Below, piece after piece: positions 44,263 to 53,150 of a DNA stretch of 64,000 bases. Every line of letters starts with the position of its first letter. The first letter of the stretch is position 1. A program made the position numbers and the translations under genes. The notes beneath the pieces were generated by a model. That model was not told where the DNA came from. It did not search any database and saw only the letters and a list, made by a program, of their open reading frames with translations. Origin of the DNA: Fibrobacter sp. (GTDB lineage: Bacteria > Fibrobacterota > Fibrobacteria > Fibrobacterales > Fibrobacteraceae); the NCBI GenBank assembly GCA_024399065.1, contig JAKSIB010000019.1, positions 1 to 64,000 on the forward strand. Direction: 5' to 3'.

Positions 44263-45399
44263 TTTTTCAGAATTGTAATCAGCTTGTAAATTCTGCAACA
44301 AATCTCTTGAAAATGACGGTGTCACAGCCGTCATTTTTTTTACGGTGTCCGCAACAGCATTTAACGTCTGCAAATCAAATTTTCTCGAAATAAATTCTGG
44401 GAAAACATTCTCTTGAAGAATGATATTCGGCAGAGCAAAAAATTTTGTTTTCACGGAACGTTTAGCCACGGCCATAGTCAAAAAATCCGGTTTCGTACAC
44501 ACCACCGTTGGACAATTGGACAAGGCAAGTTCCAGAGTCGCCGTGCCAGGTGCAGAAACGGCCATACAGGCAGATCGGTACAATTTCACACGCTCTTCTG
44601 CTAATTTAGGAGACACACAAACGGAGACCTTCCGTTCCAATGCTGAGCAAAACTTGGTCAAAGCCTTTTCGAAAACAGGAACAAGAGAATCCCTTGCAGC
44701 TAGCAAAACTACTTCCTTGCTCTGCAAAATAGCATTCTGTTCACACTTTCTTATAACATCAAGAAATACCTGAATGTTTCTCAAGGCTTGACTTTTTCTG
44801 CTTCCCGGCAACAAAAGAATTTTACCGCCATCATCAGCAGGAGAAGCGAAACACTCCGCATCAGCTTGCAAAACCGATCTTGCAAAAGGGTGAATCATTT
44901 TCACCACGTTGCAATTAGCACTCTTGTACGCCTCACGTTCAAAATCAAAAAATACAGCCAAAGAAATTCTATCACAATTGGCAAACAACTTCGCACGATG
45001 CGATTTCCATGCCCAAATCTGAGGTGGCGCAACGTACAGCACCGGCTTTCCTAATTTCTTTGCCAGAGCCACCAGTTTCATATTGAAGCCCGGATAGTCA
45101 ATGGACACCAAGCCTTTGCAGTCCTCGGATTTCAGCGCAGTTTCTAGGGCCTTGTAATTTTTACGAAGCTGAAAATATTTCGGAAGAACATCTCCAAAAC
45201 CAGAAACCGGCAGGGCATCGAAATTAATCAGCGGAAGCAAACCCGCTTCTTGCATACGGACTCCGCCAGCACCACAAGCCATGTAATCTTTTTGATTGCA
45301 GCGACTGGCAACAGCAACTTGCTTTACAAGTTCCTCGCCAAGGCAGTCCCCGGAATCTTCGCCAGCACAAAAAAGTATGTACGGTTTACCGCTTTGCAC
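44230..45399 (-). CDS. lpxB: Lipid-A-disaccharide synthase
   Basis: Joins UDP-diacylglucosamine and lipid X to form the lipid A disaccharide at the inner membrane. The 389-residue protein shows AGEDSGD near the start, SIDYPGFNMKL, APPQIWAWKSHRAK and the UDP-sugar site LLLPGSRKSQ followed by APGTATLELAL, all typical of LpxB (GT19). The start is a GTG at 45399 that overlaps the dnaE 3' end by 14 bases, so it is probably translated by coupling. It shows that the organism makes lipid A. Its 3' end overlaps mutL by 33 bases and holds the mutL terminator in antisense. Confidence 0.93.
   Translation of the reverse strand: MQSGKPYILFCAGEDSGDCLGEELVKQVAVASRCNQKDYMACGAGGVRMQEAGLLPLINFDALPVSGFGDVLPKYFQLRKNYKALETALKSEDCKGLVSIDYPGFNMKLVALAKKLGKPVLYVAPPQIWAWKSHRAKLFANCDRISLAVFFDFEREAYKSANCNVVKMIHPFARSVLQADAECFASPADDGGKILLLPGSRKSQALRNIQVFLDVIRKCEQNAILQSKEVVLLAARDSLVPVFEKALTKFCSALERKVSVCVSPKLAEERVKLYRSACMAVSAPGTATLELALSNCPTVVCTKPDFLTMAVAKRSVKTKFFALPNIILQENVFPEFISRKFDLQTLNAVADTVKKMTAVTPSFSRDLLQNLQADYNSEKLMSEFFAKLV
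44311..44341 (+). terminator. mutL terminator embedded in lpxB
   Basis: A 9-bp perfect stem (44311-44319 with 44328-44336) with an eight-base loop is followed by T on the plus strand. It lies 48 bases past the mutL stop but inside the coding part of lpxB on the other strand. On the minus strand it is followed by TTTC and should not stop lpxB transcription. Confidence 0.75.
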
Positions 45400-48300
45400 G
45401 GTTAGATACCCAGACCTTCAACGATCCCAAATCCTTACGGAGATACTGGAACAATTCCGGAGTATAGACAACTTTCTTTTTCTTCAGGGAAAGAATATGT
45501 GAATAGCCAGATTCGGTTTCTACGTGGCAGACAATTTCACAGGCATGTTCACTTTCATCGAAGGGTTCGTAGCGGTCCATAACATCTTTCAGTTTCTCAA
45601 TAAATTCCTCAGTCACCATTGAAGAATAAATTGACATGTGTATGTAGCTAACCATGCTAGAACGCACACGATCCAGCTGAACAACTTCTTCGACAATCAC
45701 TTGTTTTTCTTCACGATCGCGCTGCTGTTCCAGGACGCCCTTCACAAGAACGCGGTCATCCAAAGCCACAGAATCACGAAGCTGCTCCCAAGTATCCTTC
45801 TTGAAGAAAATACCAACATCACCGTGGAAGTCCTGAATATTGCCAGAACCCAAAGTGTCACCACGCTTAGTTTCAAAAGACTTCAAGGAAGTGATGACGC
45901 CGCCAACAATAACAGTGTCACCAAGATGCTTACTCAATTCATCATCCGCCAAGGAGCAGCTGGTAAAGCCCTGCAATTCCGGACGGAATTCATCAAGAGG
46001 ATGTCCGGAAAGGAACAAGCCAAGAACATCACGTTCCTTGTTCAGCATTTCCATAGCAGTCCATTCTTCAGCTTCTTCCAACACCTCTGCGGAGCTATCC
46101 ATTGCCGGAGCCGCGCCACCCAAGTCAAACAAGGAAATCTGACCACGGTCGCGATCTTCCTGACAACGGGCAGCCACTTCCAAGGCGCGATCTACAGAAG
46201 CCATCAACACGGCTCGGCTTCCAGGGAACTCATCCAAGGCGCCAGCCATAATCAAGCTTTCTACAAAGCGTTTGTTCATGGGAGCGCGTTTTTCCTTCTG
46301 CTCGCCTTGGTATTCAGCCACACGCTTGGTAAAGTCAAACAAATCCTTAAACTTGCCACGTCGTTCACGTTCAGCTACGATATCATCAACGACACCAATA
46401 CCCACACCACGAATACCGGCAAGGCCAAAGAGAATCTGATGTTCCTTATTTGCCGTAAACACACCCATGGAGGCATTGATATTAGGAGAAACCACTTCAA
46501 TATCAAGACGCTTACATTCCAGGATGATGGTCACGATATCTTCAGTCTTACCCATCTTGGATGTCATGGAGGCAGCCATGTATTCCGGACCATAATGGGT
46601 CTTCAGATAAGCAGTCTGATAAGCAACGTATGCGTAAGCAGCAGCATGACTCTTGTTAAATGCGTAACCGCAGAACGGAAGCACCGCATCCCACACCTTC
46701 TTAATCAATTCGTGGGAATAGCCTCGGGCTTCGCACTTGGCAAAGAATTCCGGAGTCAGCTTTTCCATCTTTTCAGGCATTTTCTTAGCCATGATACGAC
46801 GGATGTTATCAGCGCCACCTAGAGAATAACCACCAAGAATCTGGGCCAGCTTCATCACCTGTTCCTGGTACACGATAACACCATAGGTTTCACCAAGAAC
46901 CTGTTCCAAGTCCGGATGGTAGCAGTCCACTTCTTCAGTGCCCAACTTTCGTGCAATAAAGTGCGGAATCTGATCAATCGGGCCCGGACGATACAGGGCG
47001 TTCATAGCGATCAAGTCTGTGATACGGGTCGGTTTCAGTTCACGCAGGTATTTCTGCATACCCGGAGATTCGAACTGGAACACCGTAGTGGTCATACCCT
47101 TACTCAGAAGTCCAAAGGTTTCCTTGTCATCCAAAGGAATATGGGCCATGTCCACTTCGATATCACGGTTTTTCTTAACCATGTTCACCGTGTCTTGAAT
47201 GATGGACAAGTTGATGAGACCCAAGAAGTCCATTTTCAGAAGGCCGATATCTTCTGCGTAATGCTTATCGTACATCACCACCGGAGTATCTTCAGCGGCA
47301 GCACGATACAAGGGAGCCAAGTTGTAAATAGGAGTCGGGGTAATCACCACACCACAGGCATGAACACCCGTCTGGCGCGGAAGATCTTCCAGAGACAAAG
47401 CCACGTTCCAAAGGTTCTGGTAGGAAGCGCGGCTGTTGATCATTGCCTGCAACGGTTCCGGGCTATAGCCATCTTCCAAGGGATTGCCCTTCTTGTCCTT
47501 ACCCGTCCAAGCCTGCTTCAAGCTGAAATTCAATGTACGCTGGGGGAACAACTTGGTAATGACCTTTGCTTCGCCCGGGGCAAAACCAAGTACGCGAGCC
47601 ACGTCTGTAATCACAGCCTTGGACTTAAGCATGCCGTATGTAATAATCTGGCCTACGCATTCCTTGCCGTACTTTTGGGTCACGTAATCAATCACACGAC
47701 CACGGTCACGGTCCGCAAAGTCCGTATCAATATCAGGCATGGACACACGTTCCGGATTCAAGAAACGTTCGAAGAGCAAGTCAAACTTCAGCGGGTCAAT
47801 GTCCGTAATACCGATGATATAGGTAACAAGAGAGCCTGCTGCAGAACCACGGCCCGGGCCCACGGGAATACCATTATTACGAGCCCAGTTAATGAAGTCC
47901 CACACAATAAGCAGGTAACCCGCAACGTTCATGTTTCGGATACAGTTCAGTTCCTTATACATGCGTTTGCCAACGTCAGTCTCATGTTCCGGGAACTTAA
48001 AGTTCTCTTCCGGGAAACGCCACTTCAAGAAACCATTGCAAAGATGGATGATGTAGATATCAGAATCCGACCCTGGTTTACACCAGCGATGGACAGCCTT
48101 TTCCCAAGCCTTATGGTCATCTTCATTGAATAATTCAGGAGAAGCCAGGCGATCGATTTCAGCTTTGTCCTCGTCAGTCAAGGCATCTGGTTCGATACCT
48201 TTCTCTTCGCAAATCTTGGCCTGAAGTTTTTTCTTTTTATCCTTGATGACGCCGCCCAGTTCTCTTTCCTTGACAACCGGGTACTCAGCATCATATTCGG

Positions 48301-49249
48301 CCTTCATAATGGCCTTGATTTTCTGATATTCTTCACCCGCCAAGAAATCATCTGGGATTTTGAATCGGGGCCAGAATTCATCACCGATACCGGTTTTCAC
48401 GATATAGTTGCAACGTTCTGCAATCTTAACCGTATTTTCGATGGCTCCAGGAATATGACCAAACAGTTCGCGCATTTCTGCTTCGGACTTGTAGTAAAAG
48501 CCTTCTGTAGGAAAGCGTTTGTCCTGAGAATCGTTCAACGTTGTCTTTGTGGAAATACAACGGAGGATTCTATGTGCCTGGGCATCTTCTTTTTTGATGT
48601 AATGGATGTCACCGACAGCCACAACTTCACGGCCCAATTCATTGGCCAACTGAACAGTATAATCGTTCACCAGTTTCTGCGGAGCAAAGCCATTATCGCA
48701 AACAGAGAAATACAAGTGATCGTGATCGAAAATCTTGTCCAGGCGTTCCATGTATTCGCGGGCAACAGAATTTCGGCCTGCTGCAACGCTGGTACCATAC
48801 TTACTGAAAAAGTCACCTGCAATGGCAATAATGCCTTCCTTGAACTGTTCAACCGTTTCCAGGGGAACAGACGGAATTTCAGCCCAACGATCGCCATCTT
48901 CGTAACGGTAGCTGACAATACGAAGTAGGTTATAGTAGCCCTTTTCGTTTTCAACAAGCAGGGTCAAACGTTCGTATGTTGTAGTATCCTTGGGAGTGGC
49001 ACTGGGTGTATCCACATAGATGTGGCATCCGTGAACAGTCTTTACTGGTGGAAGGCCCTTTTCCTTTCGCTTCTTGTTCAACCCCTGTCCGCGAGTCTGG
49101 ATTTCCAAAATACCAAACATGGCGCCATGGTCTGTAAGAGCCACGGCGGGAGCATTATCATCGGCAGCTGCAGCCAAAATATCATCCAATCGAGCGGACG
49201 ACTGCAAAACAGAAAATTCAGAATGTGTCTGGAGATGAACAAAAGCCAT
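45386..49249 (-). CDS. dnaE: DNA polymerase III alpha subunit
   Basis: The replicative polymerase, 1287 residues against about 1160 in E. coli. The N-terminal PHP domain begins FVHLQTHSEFS. Q7 replaces one metal-binding His of the usual HLHxHS, much as E. coli has Arg there, so intrinsic proofreading is unlikely. The palm has GPGRGSAAGSLV and the catalytic MPDIDTDF (about 505-511). Tandem helix-hairpin-helix, OB-fold and C-terminal regions follow in order. Extra length comes largely from a Lys/Glu-rich insert at about 310-395. No Shine-Dalgarno is evident before the ATG. lpxB overlaps its 3' end. Confidence 0.96.
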   Translation of the reverse strand: MAFVHLQTHSEFSVLQSSARLDDILAAAADDNAPAVALTDHGAMFGILEIQTRGQGLNKKRKEKGLPPVKTVHGCHIYVDTPSATPKDTTTYERLTLLVENEKGYYNLLRIVSYRYEDGDRWAEIPSVPLETVEQFKEGIIAIAGDFFSKYGTSVAAGRNSVAREYMERLDKIFDHDHLYFSVCDNGFAPQKLVNDYTVQLANELGREVVAVGDIHYIKKEDAQAHRILRCISTKTTLNDSQDKRFPTEGFYYKSEAEMRELFGHIPGAIENTVKIAERCNYIVKTGIGDEFWPRFKIPDDFLAGEEYQKIKAIMKAEYDAEYPVVKERELGGVIKDKKKKLQAKICEEKGIEPDALTDEDKAEIDRLASPELFNEDDHKAWEKAVHRWCKPGSDSDIYIIHLCNGFLKWRFPEENFKFPEHETDVGKRMYKELNCIRNMNVAGYLLIVWDFINWARNNGIPVGPGRGSAAGSLVTYIIGITDIDPLKFDLLFERFLNPERVSMPDIDTDFADRDRGRVIDYVTQKYGKECVGQIITYGMLKSKAVITDVARVLGFAPGEAKVITKLFPQRTLNFSLKQAWTGKDKKGNPLEDGYSPEPLQAMINSRASYQNLWNVALSLEDLPRQTGVHACGVVITPTPIYNLAPLYRAAAEDTPVVMYDKHYAEDIGLLKMDFLGLINLSIIQDTVNMVKKNRDIEVDMAHIPLDDKETFGLLSKGMTTTVFQFESPGMQKYLRELKPTRITDLIAMNALYRPGPIDQIPHFIARKLGTEEVDCYHPDLEQVLGETYGVIVYQEQVMKLAQILGGYSLGGADNIRRIMAKKMPEKMEKLTPEFFAKCEARGYSHELIKKVWDAVLPFCGYAFNKSHAAAYAYVAYQTAYLKTHYGPEYMAASMTSKMGKTEDIVTIILECKRLDIEVVSPNINASMGVFTANKEHQILFGLAGIRGVGIGVVDDIVAERERRGKFKDLFDFTKRVAEYQGEQKEKRAPMNKRFVESLIMAGALDEFPGSRAVLMASVDRALEVAARCQEDRDRGQISLFDLGGAAPAMDSSAEVLEEAEEWTAMEMLNKERDVLGLFLSGHPLDEFRPELQGFTSCSLADDELSKHLGDTVIVGGVITSLKSFETKRGDTLGSGNIQDFHGDVGIFFKKDTWEQLRDSVALDDRVLVKGVLEQQRDREEKQVIVEEVVQLDRVRSSMVSYIHMSIYSSMVTEEFIEKLKDVMDRYEPFDESEHACEIVCHVETESGYSHILSLKKKKVVYTPELFQYLRKDLGSLKVWVSNRAKR

Positions 49250-49270
49250 AATTACAATTTAAAAATTCCC

Positions 49271-49304
49271 AAATAAAAAGACGACTTACCATCAGGTAAA
49301 TCGC
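49271..49304 (-). terminator. Terminator after the LamG lipoprotein gene
   Basis: A stem with one internal mismatch (49282-49290 with 49295-49303) is followed on the minus strand by CTTTTTATTT. It lies about 60 bases past the stop at 49362 and before dnaE, separating the two minus-strand genes. Confidence 0.7.
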
Positions 49305-49361
49305 CTTTAAATGAAGATTTGTCAAAAAAAATTAGAATCAGCAGGATCTTGATCAGTCGAA

Positions 49362-50885
49362 CTATTCTGCGATCGTGAAACTATTCACGACAATGTTATC
49401 AAAGGTTCCAGAACCATAATGAATGTTAGTCGTCACCTCACTCATGCAGCATTCATCCTTATAGCCAATCATAATCTTGTCATAGTTATAAATGTCGGTT
49501 CTGTATGACGGCATAAAGCCAAAATCGCTTTCTGCAGAAGCAATCAAGGTTCCATTGACATAAAGAGACATAGATCCTTCCAGCCATTCTGCACGAATCT
49601 TATTCCAACCGTCATTAAACTTCACCGGACCAAAGACATAGCGTTGTTCATCCTCCCCGTTCTTGAAGAAGTAAAGATTCTGATTCAAAACGAGGAAACT
49701 CATACGGCCTTCGTTAGAGCCAAGCAAAGCACTATTTTTGTAATTAAAAGCTGAATCCGGCTTGAAATCGAATTCTGCATAACCATAGGGAATTTCCATA
49801 TCAAAGCTAAAAGGCAAAACAACCTTTTCACCGGACTTAATAGACAAAGCCTTTCCACTAACACCTTCTACATAGGAAACTTCACCAAGGTCTGTTCCCA
49901 TGTCAAAGTTTTCGGAATAAATGGGAGTGGAAGATTCAATATGCTTCTTGGCAGGAGCAGCCGTATCTGCAGTAATAACAGTATCAACAACTGTGGTATC
50001 GATCACATCCGGCAAGTTCTTGTAGCGAAGGGTTCTGGAAATACGGAACTGGTCGAAGGAGCCCGATGTTGTCATGCCATGGTGCTGACCGGTAGGTTCC
50101 ATACAGCAGTAGCTCTTGTAGCCAATAACCAAAAGATTGCCGAACTTTTTACCACGGGTCGACGGCTCATAGCCCAGAGTATGTTCCATGCGGGCAACGA
50201 GAGAGTCATTTACCCACAGGCTTAAATAGCCATCGCCCCATTGACCGCCAATCTTAGTCCAACCAGAACCAAAATCAACAGGAGCCTTCACGAAGAAATG
50301 CTGATCCGCATGATTTTTCTGGAAAATCAATTCGCCGTCTTTCACAAAGAAATGAAGTCTTGCTTCGTCATTGCCAAGCAAGGTACGAGCAGGCTTGTCA
50401 AAGAAATCTTCGCCGGGACGGAACCAGAATTCTACGGTACCCTGAGACATGGGGCGAGTCAAGTTAATGCCCAACGGAGCAACCTGGCCATCCTTAAGAT
50501 TCAAAGCCAAGCCACAAACACCCTTAACCAAAAAACCTTCCTGGAAAATGTATTCCAGTTCATCGAGATTTTCCGTAAGTGCATCCATCATGAGTGCGGG
50601 GAACTTACATCCAAGGTCATCAAGCAAATTTGTATTAAGGGGTGCCTTACCAGAAGCATTTTCCAAGGAATCAAAATATTCCGGAACACCAAAAAGGTTC
50701 CAAGAGCGCCACAGGGTAGCTTCGCTTGAGCCCATTGCAACAACATTCTCATTGTTATCGGGAACATTGGGGCTGGAAACGTCTTCGGAATTAGATCCTT
50801 CCGAGCAAGCAATCAAGGACGCTCCCAAAAGACAGGACCCCATCAAAAGGGCGCCTATACTAAACTTTTTGCTGAAAAATTTCAT
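49362..50885 (-). CDS. Lipoprotein with two LamG-like domains
   Basis: A 507-residue surface lipoprotein. The ATG at 50885 has a strong GGGAGG site and starts MKFFSKKFSIG. The signal ends at SLIAC. Two tandem concanavalin/LamG-type jelly-roll domains follow (about 140-300 and 330-505). They share strands such as GTVEFWFRPGE and YAEFDFKPDS, LLGNDEARLHFFV and LLGSNEGRMSFLV, and IGYKSYCCME and IGYKDECCMS. The paired Cys-Cys near each domain end may form disulfides. Likely a carbohydrate- or protein-binding outer-surface protein. The ligand is not known. Confidence 0.78.
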   Translation of the reverse strand: MKFFSKKFSIGALLMGSCLLGASLIACSEGSNSEDVSSPNVPDNNENVVAMGSSEATLWRSWNLFGVPEYFDSLENASGKAPLNTNLLDDLGCKFPALMMDALTENLDELEYIFQEGFLVKGVCGLALNLKDGQVAPLGINLTRPMSQGTVEFWFRPGEDFFDKPARTLLGNDEARLHFFVKDGELIFQKNHADQHFFVKAPVDFGSGWTKIGGQWGDGYLSLWVNDSLVARMEHTLGYEPSTRGKKFGNLLVIGYKSYCCMEPTGQHHGMTTSGSFDQFRISRTLRYKNLPDVIDTTVVDTVITADTAAPAKKHIESSTPIYSENFDMGTDLGEVSYVEGVSGKALSIKSGEKVVLPFSFDMEIPYGYAEFDFKPDSAFNYKNSALLGSNEGRMSFLVLNQNLYFFKNGEDEQRYVFGPVKFNDGWNKIRAEWLEGSMSLYVNGTLIASAESDFGFMPSYRTDIYNYDKIMIGYKDECCMSEVTTNIHYGSGTFDNIVVNSFTIAE

Positions 50886-51035
50886 AAATTCCTCCCTATA
50901 GTTTTTCATATAGCAACTGAATTCAATATATGAAAAAATCACTTCCTTTGCAAGAAAGTGACCGAACGAGGGTCCTTTTTGCATTAGAAAATCAAAAAAG
51001 TTCTATTATTTATATAAAAGGACAAAGCCAAGACT

Positions 51036-52124
51036 ATGAAACAGTTTCCAAAAATAGCGATTGATGCACGCATGGTGCGCAAATCCGGTATCGGGACCTG
51101 TATACAGCATTGGCTAAAAGATGTGGGTTACCGCATTGCCTTGGGCAATCCCTCCGAACTTGACGAGTTCAAGGAATTTGTTCCTACGCAGATTCCCTTT
51201 ATCAGCAGAATTTACGGATACGAAGAGCAATTAAAGTTTCCTTATAGCAAACTGCGCAGGGAACACCCCGATATTTTACATGTTCCCCACTGCAACATTC
51301 CTCTGTTCTACCGAGGAAAGATGATTGCAACCGTCCATGACTTGACCCATTTGGTCTATCCGGAATTTTTACCGTTCAAATTGGTCCATCTCTATTTCAA
51401 ATTCATCTTTTGGTTTGTTTGCAAACGAGCCAACCACATTATGGTGGTTTCGGAAAGCACCAAGAGAGACTTGCTGCGTTTCTACAAAGTTGACGAAAAC
51501 AAAGTTACCGTCGTTCCCCTTGGTGCAGGCTCTGAATTCATACGAAAGCAAAAAACAGATATTGAATACCTTTACGACAAGTACAATATTCCGCGTGACA
51601 AGAAGACCGTTCTTTACGTAGGCAACTTCCTTCCCCACAAGAATTTGAACGGACTTCTGGAAGGTTTCGCCCAGATGAACGGCAAGGAAAACTGCAGACT
51701 TGTTCTCGTAGGAAAAGCGTTCGACGGTCGAACCAAGGCCACCAAGGAAGCTGAACTCGGGATTCAGGATTTGACAATCCACGCAGGAATGGTAAGCCAG
51801 GAAGACTTGGTCAACTTGTACAACTTGGCAGACCTATTCGTCCTACCCTCCTTGTACGAAGGCTTTGGTCTGCCCATTTTGGAAGCGATGGCTTGCGGCA
51901 CGCCCGTTGCCTGCTCCAACACATCATCCATGCCCGAAGTCGGAGGCGGCCTGGCAACCTACTTCAATCCCAAGGATTCGTCAAGCATTGCTCGCGCACT
52001 AGAAGCGGCTATCGACACCAAGGGGCTTCACGATGCAGAAATAGAAGTCTGGGTCCACAAGTTTTCCTGGGAAAACTGCGCAAAGCAGATCCAAGACATT
52101 GCAATTAAAGTTGCAGAGCAGTAA
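51036..52124 (+). CDS. GT4-family glycosyltransferase
   Basis: A 362-residue group 1 glycosyltransferase of the WbaZ/mannosyltransferase-like type. IAIDARMVRKSGIGTCIQ at the start, VVPLGAGSEF and VLYVGNFLPHKNLNGLLEGF in the middle, and LFVLPSLYEGFGLPILEAMACGTPV with the EX7E site are all clear. No membrane helix is seen. It is followed after three bases by a YbhN-type membrane protein gene, so the pair may act on a membrane glycolipid. The sugar is unknown. An A/T-rich region before it (TATTATTTATATA) could hold its promoter. Confidence 0.9.
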   Translation: MKQFPKIAIDARMVRKSGIGTCIQHWLKDVGYRIALGNPSELDEFKEFVPTQIPFISRIYGYEEQLKFPYSKLRREHPDILHVPHCNIPLFYRGKMIATVHDLTHLVYPEFLPFKLVHLYFKFIFWFVCKRANHIMVVSESTKRDLLRFYKVDENKVTVVPLGAGSEFIRKQKTDIEYLYDKYNIPRDKKTVLYVGNFLPHKNLNGLLEGFAQMNGKENCRLVLVGKAFDGRTKATKEAELGIQDLTIHAGMVSQEDLVNLYNLADLFVLPSLYEGFGLPILEAMACGTPVACSNTSSMPEVGGGLATYFNPKDSSSIARALEAAIDTKGLHDAEIEVWVHKFSWENCAKQIQDIAIKVAEQ

Positions 52125-52127
52125 TCC

Positions 52128-53069
52128 ATGAATCAGCGCTTAAAGAAAATCCTTTCCAACCTGCTGAAGATCGCCATTAGCGTTGGCGGTCTTGCATACA
52201 TTTTCTGGAAGGTCCCTTTTGGCGAGGTCAGCAACCACTGGACAACGCATGCGCTTCCCTGGATTGGACTCATCCTGCTTTGCACCGTTTTTAGCATGTG
52301 CATTCAAGCAATCCGTTGGCGTGGTTTGCTGCTCGAAGAAGGCAAGAAAGTTCCCTTCAAGACATTTTATTCCTACATCGCCCTAGGCTACTTCTTCAAC
52401 AATCTTCTGCCCAGCGGTTTTGGTGGTGACGCCGTTAAGACAATCGCCTTCGGAAAGAAATTCGGCAATACGGCCAATTCTGTTGCTGCGGTTGCCATCT
52501 CAAGAGTCATGGGACTTTTGGCAATGTTCATTTGTTTCTTTGCCATGTTGCCCTTCGTGATTTCCCGCTACGACATTCCACCTCTTTACACAGGTGCGGT
52601 AAGCGTTGTCGCCTTGATTTGCATATTCATTATCATTGGCGGCCTGTTCTCCGATAAAATTAAACTGCCGGAAGCCATTACAAAGCGCGTTCCCTTCTTG
52701 CTGAAATTGCAGAATGCCTTTTCCATCTACCGCAATTATCCCAAGGCATTTTTCCTTTCTGGCCTGGATTCCATCTGGTTGCAGATTTCCTCCATCGTAA
52801 TTCATTACTCCTATTTCCAAGCTGTCGGCGTTCCGGTGGATTTGGCAACCATCACCGTATTCATGACCATCACGATTACCATCACAATGCTTCCCATTTC
52901 TATTAACGGCATTGGTCTTCGTGAAAATCTGAACGTAAGTCTTTTCACTGGTCTCCTGGGAATCCCCGCCGACATCGTTCTAGCAGCAGCCCTTATCGGA
53001 TACATTCCTATGTTGTTCCAGGCCGTGCAGGGCGCCTTTGCTTTTGCCCTATTGAAAGGCAAGAAATAA
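52128..53069 (+). CDS. YbhN/UPF0104 family membrane protein (MprF flippase-like domain)
   Basis: A 313-residue integral membrane protein with about eight hydrophobic helices. Two segments match the lysylphosphatidylglycerol-synthase transmembrane family: ALGYFFNNLLPSGFGGDAVK and ISINGIGLRENLNVSLFTGLLG. Members move or flip lipids, or help glycosyltransferases at the membrane. It is encoded three bases after a GT4 gene, which supports a role in glycolipid handling. A shared terminator follows. Confidence 0.85.
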   Translation: MNQRLKKILSNLLKIAISVGGLAYIFWKVPFGEVSNHWTTHALPWIGLILLCTVFSMCIQAIRWRGLLLEEGKKVPFKTFYSYIALGYFFNNLLPSGFGGDAVKTIAFGKKFGNTANSVAAVAISRVMGLLAMFICFFAMLPFVISRYDIPPLYTGAVSVVALICIFIIIGGLFSDKIKLPEAITKRVPFLLKLQNAFSIYRNYPKAFFLSGLDSIWLQISSIVIHYSYFQAVGVPVDLATITVFMTITITITMLPISINGIGLRENLNVSLFTGLLGIPADIVLAAALIGYIPMLFQAVQGAFAFALLKGKK

Positions 53070-53096
53070 GTTCAATCGAAACCCACAAAAATTTTG

Positions 53097-53132
53097 AAAA
53101 AAAAGTCTCAGCACAAAGCCGAGACTTTTAAA
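53097..53132. terminator. Bidirectional terminator between the YbhN-type gene and gpsA
   Basis: An 11-bp stem with one mismatch (53101-53112 with 53118-53129, loop ACAAA) is flanked by A on the left and T on the right. It serves both converging units. Confidence 0.85.
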
Positions 53133-53150
53133 TTTTGATGTCGAGAAAGA

